Assembly: GCF_004001065.1 (NCBI RefSeq)
Contig: NZ_BIML01000003.1
Span: forward strand, 62,001 to 126,000
Direction: 5' to 3'
Source: Paenibacillus xylaniclasticus
Lineage (GTDB): Bacteria > Bacillota > Bacilli > Paenibacillales > Paenibacillaceae
Length of the DNA stretch: 64,000 bases
This document shows positions 60,566-64,000 of the stretch, piece by piece. The translations under genes and the position numbers were made by a program. Under the pieces are notes generated by a model. That model made no database searches. It saw only the letters and a list, made by a program, of their open reading frames with translations, and was not told where the DNA came from. Each line of letters starts with the position of its first letter. The stretch's first letter is position 1.

Positions 60566-61948
60566 CTACAGCGCCTTCGCCTCCGGCACATCGCTTAATG
60601 CTTCATGGCGTACGGACGCAGCAGTAGAATCGAGTACACGAACGAGCTGTCCGCGGCATTCGTTCACGCCGGCTTCTGTAATTTTGACCCGACATAGCTG
60701 CCCAACCAAATCCTCGGAACCATCGAACACGATCTGCAGATAGTTATCCGAATAGCCCATAACGAGGCCGGTGCCCGGTGCCCCCTTATAGTCCCGTTCC
60801 GGTATGACGTCGACCACTTCGCCGACCCATTGCTTGGCATAAGCCAGCTGCATTTGCTCCGACAGGTCGATCAGCTTGTGAACGCGCTCGTTCTTCACTT
60901 CCTCGTCCACTTGATCTTCCATACGCGCAGCAGGCGTTCCCGTCCGTTTCGAGTACGGGAAGACATGCATCTCCGAGAAGCCGATTTCCTGCATGAAACG
61001 GTAGCCCTGCTCAAACATCTCATCCGTCTCGCCAGGGAAGCCGACAATGACGTCCGTTGTAATCGCAACGCCCGGCATTGCTTCCTTCAGACGTTTAATT
61101 TTGGCCGCGAACTCCTCTGTCGTATATTTGCGGCGCATCCGCTTTAATACGGAGTTTTCGCCTGCTTGCAGCGGGATATGCAGATGGCGGCACATTTTGC
61201 TCGAACGGTTCAGCACATCAATCATTCGATCGTCGATTTGACTAGCCTCAATCGAGCTGATTCGAATACGCTCCAAGCCTTCTACTTTGTCGAGATCCCA
61301 TAAGAGATCCGTTAGCTTGTAATTGTCCAGATCGTCGCCATAGCCGCCGGTATGAATACCTGTCAGAACGATTTCTTTGTAGCCAGCAGCAACGAGCTGA
61401 TGCGCCTGCTCGATGACGCTCTTCGGATCGCGGCTGCGTGACAGTCCGCGCGACCATGGAATAATGCAGAACGTACAGAAATTGTTGCAGCCCTCTTGAA
61501 TTTTCAGGAATGCGCGTGTACGATCAGCGAAATCCGGCACATCGAGCTCTTCGAACTCCCGTGTCTTCATAATGTTACGTACAGCATTGACCGGCTGACG
61601 GTCCGATTGAATTTGACTTACATAATCAAGCAGCTTATCGCGGTCCTGCGTACCGATGACAAGATCAACGCCAGGTATCTCCAAAATCTCAGCCGGCGAC
61701 GTCTGCGCATAGCAGCCCGTAACTGCGATGACAGCATCGGGATTGCGGCGCACAGCGCGGCGTATGATTTGACGGCTTTTCTTGTCGCCTGTATTCGTAA
61801 CGGTACATGTATTAATGACGTATACGTCGGCTGTACGCTCTTCAAAATCAACCTGCTCGTAGCCGGCGTTCTTGAACAGCTGCCACATCGCTTCCGTATC
61901 ATAAAAGTTAACTTTGCAGCCTAAGGTGTAAAATGCGACTGATGGCAT
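60566..61948 (-). CDS. mtaB: tRNA t6A37 methylthiotransferase MtaB
   Basis: Radical-SAM enzyme that adds a methylthio group to threonylcarbamoyladenosine at tRNA position 37. The 460-residue protein has the MTTase N-terminal domain with cysteines in FYTLGCKVNFYDTE (near 7-20), VINTCTVTNTGDKKSRQ (near 45) and VTGCYAQ (near 77). The radical-SAM cluster CNNFCTFC (near 153) and a C-terminal TRAM domain (about 370-435) follow. Length is normal. GGGAGG precedes the ATG. It follows rsmE by 3 bp, the order prmA-rsmE-mtaB being conserved in Firmicutes (yqeT-yqeU-yqeV). Confidence 0.96.
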   Translation of the reverse strand: MPSVAFYTLGCKVNFYDTEAMWQLFKNAGYEQVDFEERTADVYVINTCTVTNTGDKKSRQIIRRAVRRNPDAVIAVTGCYAQTSPAEILEIPGVDLVIGTQDRDKLLDYVSQIQSDRQPVNAVRNIMKTREFEELDVPDFADRTRAFLKIQEGCNNFCTFCIIPWSRGLSRSRDPKSVIEQAHQLVAAGYKEIVLTGIHTGGYGDDLDNYKLTDLLWDLDKVEGLERIRISSIEASQIDDRMIDVLNRSSKMCRHLHIPLQAGENSVLKRMRRKYTTEEFAAKIKRLKEAMPGVAITTDVIVGFPGETDEMFEQGYRFMQEIGFSEMHVFPYSKRTGTPAARMEDQVDEEVKNERVHKLIDLSEQMQLAYAKQWVGEVVDVIPERDYKGAPGTGLVMGYSDNYLQIVFDGSEDLVGQLCRVKITEAGVNECRGQLVRVLDSTAASVRHEALSDVPEAKAL

Positions 61949-61951
61949 TCC

Positions 61952-62716
61952 TTAATATCCTCCCATTTCTCCGGATTCGTACAGCAGCGCCGTCAGCGCG
62001 ACGAAGCCTGCTGTTTCCGTACGCAGTATGCGTTTGCCCAAGCCAACGACGACAGCGCCTGCCGCCCGGGCTTCCTCCGCTTCCTTCTCCGTAAAGCCGC
62101 CTTCCGGCCCCACGACGACCAACGCGCGGATGTCACGACGCTCCTTATACGGCTCCAACGCCCCGCGCAAGCCTCCGCCTGTTCCGGCTCTTCCCTCTTC
62201 CTCATAGCAAAACAGCACCAAGTCGTAGCTCCCCATCTGCCCGAGCAGCTGCTTCCAGCTGACCGGCTTGGCAATGTCGGGAACACGACTTCGATGCGCC
62301 TGTTCTGCCGCCTCTTTCGCAATCTTCGCCCATCGTTCGAGACGTTTCGCTTCCTTCTTGGCGTCGTATTGAACAATCACTCGCTCCGATTCGAACGGGA
62401 TAAACGAATAGGCGCCGATCTCCGTCCCTTTCTGAATGATTAGCTCCATCTTGTCGCCCTTCGGCAAGCTTTGAGCAATTGTAATTTTCCAGGCCGGCTC
62501 TCGATCTGCTGTAAGCTGCTGCTCGATCGTGCCTTCAACCCGTTCGGAATTGACGGAGGTCGCTTTCACGACCGCCTCCCGTCCGTTCCCGTCACTTGCT
62601 ATGAATGAATCGCCGACGCGCATACGCATCACTCGGCATGCATGGTGCGCATCGTCGCCGAGCAGCACGACCGAAGCTTCGCCATACTGCTCAGCCGATA
62701 CGAAATATCTTTGCAT
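61952..62716 (-). CDS. rsmE: 16S rRNA m3U1498 methyltransferase RsmE
   Basis: Methylates N3 of U1498 in 16S rRNA with SAM. The 254-residue protein has an N-terminal PUA-like domain (MQRYFVSAEQYGEASVVLLGDDAHHACRVMRMRVGD) and a SPOUT knotted domain with VVVGPEGGFTEKEAEEA (near 201-217) and LGKRILRTETAGFVAL (near 226-241). It stands between the M50 protease gene and mtaB. Confidence 0.95.
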   Translation of the reverse strand: MQRYFVSAEQYGEASVVLLGDDAHHACRVMRMRVGDSFIASDGNGREAVVKATSVNSERVEGTIEQQLTADREPAWKITIAQSLPKGDKMELIIQKGTEIGAYSFIPFESERVIVQYDAKKEAKRLERWAKIAKEAAEQAHRSRVPDIAKPVSWKQLLGQMGSYDLVLFCYEEEGRAGTGGGLRGALEPYKERRDIRALVVVGPEGGFTEKEAEEARAAGAVVVGLGKRILRTETAGFVALTALLYESGEMGGY

Positions 62717-62767
62717 CTCTCATAACCACACTTTACGAAAGTTCCAACCTTCATCTTAACACGTTCA

Positions 62768-63472
62768 CTAGTTCAAATCTACGAAGAACTGGTACCAGTT
62801 CATCGGCTTGGTGAAAATCTTCTCACACAACTCTACAATATGAAAGAAGATGTCGCCTGAATAGCTGAGCACCGGATCAATCGTTACATCCCGAAGCGGC
62901 GGAATAAATACCATGAGAAGGAACAGGTAGGCGCCCCAATGCTCATGCTGCTCCAGTTGCAGACGCGTCCGGTAAGGAAGCATATTTTTTACAATTCCAT
63001 ACCCATCAAGCGGCGGCAGTGGAATCAAGTTAAATAAGAACAAGGTAATATTCAAGAAAATTAAATAATAAAACAGATGCACTAATGCTTTATACAGACC
63101 GACCGAGCCAGCTTGCAATAAGCCCGTCTGGTTCAGAAAATAGAGGAGAAATATACTAATGATCACCAAAATAAGATTGCTAATCGGCCCTGCAGCCGTT
63201 GTCGCGATGCTCATTAACCTTGGGTTGCGGAACCGGTTCGGATTGTACGGAACCGGCTTCGCCCAGCCAAAACCTGCGAGCAGAATCATGATTGTACCGA
63301 ACACATCCAGATGCGCCCGCGGATTCAACGTCACTCTGCCCGCGTCATATGCAGTCCGGTCGCCGAACAGATACGCCGTATAGGCATGCGCCCACTCGTG
63401 CACAGCAAGCGACACGGCAAATGCGATAATTATAAAAGGCAAATCCTCAAATGGAAACCAAAAAAAGTTCAT
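62768..63472 (-). CDS. Site-2-protease-type (M50) membrane metalloprotease
   Basis: A 234-residue membrane protein with about five helices. The zinc motif HEWAH lies in the second helix ([19 protein letters not shown], near 24-28), and the second metal site is in [14 protein letters not shown] (near 149). Membership in the YwhC/YdcA-like group of short site-2 proteases is likely; the substrate is unknown. It is encoded 6 bp after prmA, between prmA and rsmE, and so may be cotranscribed with them. No PDZ domain is present. Confidence 0.9.
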   Translation of the reverse strand: MNFFWFPFEDLPFIIIAFAVSLAVHEWAHAYTAYLFGDRTAYDAGRVTLNPRAHLDVFGTIMILLAGFGWAKPVPYNPNRFRNPRLMSIATTAAGPISNLILVIISIFLLYFLNQTGLLQAGSVGLYKALVHLFYYLIFLNITLFLFNLIPLPPLDGYGIVKNMLPYRTRLQLEQHEHWGAYLFLLMVFIPPLRDVTIDPVLSYSGDIFFHIVELCEKIFTKPMNWYQFFVDLN

Positions 63473-63478
63473 CCTCGC

Positions 63479-64000
63479 CTATTCACCCGCTTTCGGTTTG
63501 CCTGCAACGAAGGCGATCCAGCCGTCTTCGCGGCGGCGGTCGATAATTTCAAAGCCTGCACGAAGCAGCCCTTGCTCCACGACTTCCTCTTTGTTCTCCC
63601 AGATGCCTGATGCGATATATATGCCGCCCGGCTTAAGGGCCGCGTATACATCATCGATGAACAGCATAATAATTTCAGCCAAAATGTTCGCCACAACGAC
63701 ATCGACCGGTACCGTAACGTTTAACGGGCCTGCCTCTGCGCCGCTCTCATCCTTCGTCTCACCCTTGAGCACGCCGAGAAGGTCACTTAGCCTCACGTCA
63801 ATCGAATCGGACAAGCCGTTAAGCTTCGTATTCTCTTTCGCGCTGGATACAGCAACTGGGTCGAGATCGACTGCCAGCACAGCTTTCGCACCAAGCTTCA
63901 TCGCGCCAATTGCGAGGATGCCAGAGCCTGTACCTACGTCAATAAGCTCCTCGCCGCCTCTGATGACGGAATCGAGTGTGCGCAGGCAGAGCGCCGTCGT
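63479..64000 (-). CDS. prmA: Ribosomal protein L11 methyltransferase PrmA, C-terminal part (cut by window edge)
   Basis: Trimethylates residues of L11. Only the C-terminal 173 residues are in the window; the frame is open up to the last base, so the N-terminus lies outside. The visible part has TTALCLRTLDSVIRGG, then the SAM motif LIDVGTGSGILAIGA and AVLAVDLDPVAVSSAKENTKLNG. VDVVVANILAEIIML (the NPPY-like NIL region of PrmA) follows. It heads the prmA-M50-rsmE-mtaB-NUDIX-deoC run, and in Bacillus would be preceded by dnaK-dnaJ. Confidence 0.94.
   Translation of the reverse strand, partial: TTALCLRTLDSVIRGGEELIDVGTGSGILAIGAMKLGAKAVLAVDLDPVAVSSAKENTKLNGLSDSIDVRLSDLLGVLKGETKDESGAEAGPLNVTVPVDVVVANILAEIIMLFIDDVYAALKPGGIYIASGIWENKEEVVEQGLLRAGFEIIDRRREDGWIAFVAGKPKAGE

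Noticed and set aside
1-64000. CRISPR arrays, insertion sequences, prophage or integron features
   Set aside because: No regularly spaced repeats, transposase or integrase motifs, or terminal inverted repeats were seen; all larger frames belong to conserved chromosomal genes.

Overview
The window is a stretch of conserved chromosomal backbone from a spore-forming, bacillithiol-making Firmicute of the Paenibacillaceae (Paenibacillus or Cohnella type). The pointers are sigA/dnaG, glyQS, era-recO and prmA-rsmE-mtaB clusters in Bacillales order, sporulation genes (yqfC, yqfD, a YhcN/YlaJ lipoprotein, an RsfA/GerR-like regulator), bshC, strong AGGAGG-type ribosome binding sites, and an RNase P RNA of class A rather than the class B usual in Bacillus. 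I see no insertion sequence, prophage, CRISPR array, tRNA or rRNA gene. Most genes lie on the minus strand, so operons read from high to low coordinates.

Layout: 1-2.7 kb holds the start of bshC, a DUF3397 membrane protein, panE and an RsfA-like regulator. 2.9-9.2 kb is mixed: DUF2626 protein, MidA-type methyltransferase, a secreted coiled-coil protein, a membrane-anchored solute-binding protein, the PIN-PhoH ATPase YlaK and the YlaJ-like lipoprotein. 9.3-13.2 kb is a typA-ylaH-orf91-LCP-orf60 operon. 13.2-15.5 kb has a membrane protein and two divergent TerC paralogues. 15.5-20 kb carries thiI-nifZ (tRNA thiolation), a leaderless lytic transglycosylase and small proteins. 20.2-22.1 kb is a subtilisin-like protease, followed by rnpB.

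22.7-29.9 kb is the macromolecular-synthesis region ppsR-yqxD-dnaG-sigA-(membrane protein)-trmK-yqfO. A 424-bp non-coding gap upstream of ppsR holds a promoter flanked by an 11-bp dyad. 30.3-33.6 kb is glyQS with a complete T-box leader. 33.6-46.5 kb holds a MATE transporter and then the chain nfeD-floA-orf142 / yqfC-yqfD-phoH-pgpH-ybeY-dgkA-cdd-era-yqzL-recO. 46.6-58.2 kb has yqeY-rpsU, a HIT protein, two unknown proteins, addB-addA and an RlmI-type methyltransferase. 58.4-64 kb has a Na/Pi-cotransporter-like gene converging on prmA-M50 protease-rsmE-mtaB-NUDIX-deoC; prmA is cut by the window end.

The recognisable genes serve translation (typA, thiI, trmK, glyQS, rpsU, era, ybeY, rsmE, prmA, mtaB), replication and transcription (dnaG, sigA), recombination (recO, addAB), envelope and lipid metabolism (dgkA, LCP, floA/nfeD) and sporulation. 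I found no obvious new defence or biosynthetic system. The most interesting signals are regulatory (the dyad upstream of ppsR, -35 boxes that contain the preceding stop codon, a sigma-E-like promoter before yqfC) plus several unassigned proteins fixed inside conserved operons. All functions are read from sequence features and remembered family signatures; no database search was run.
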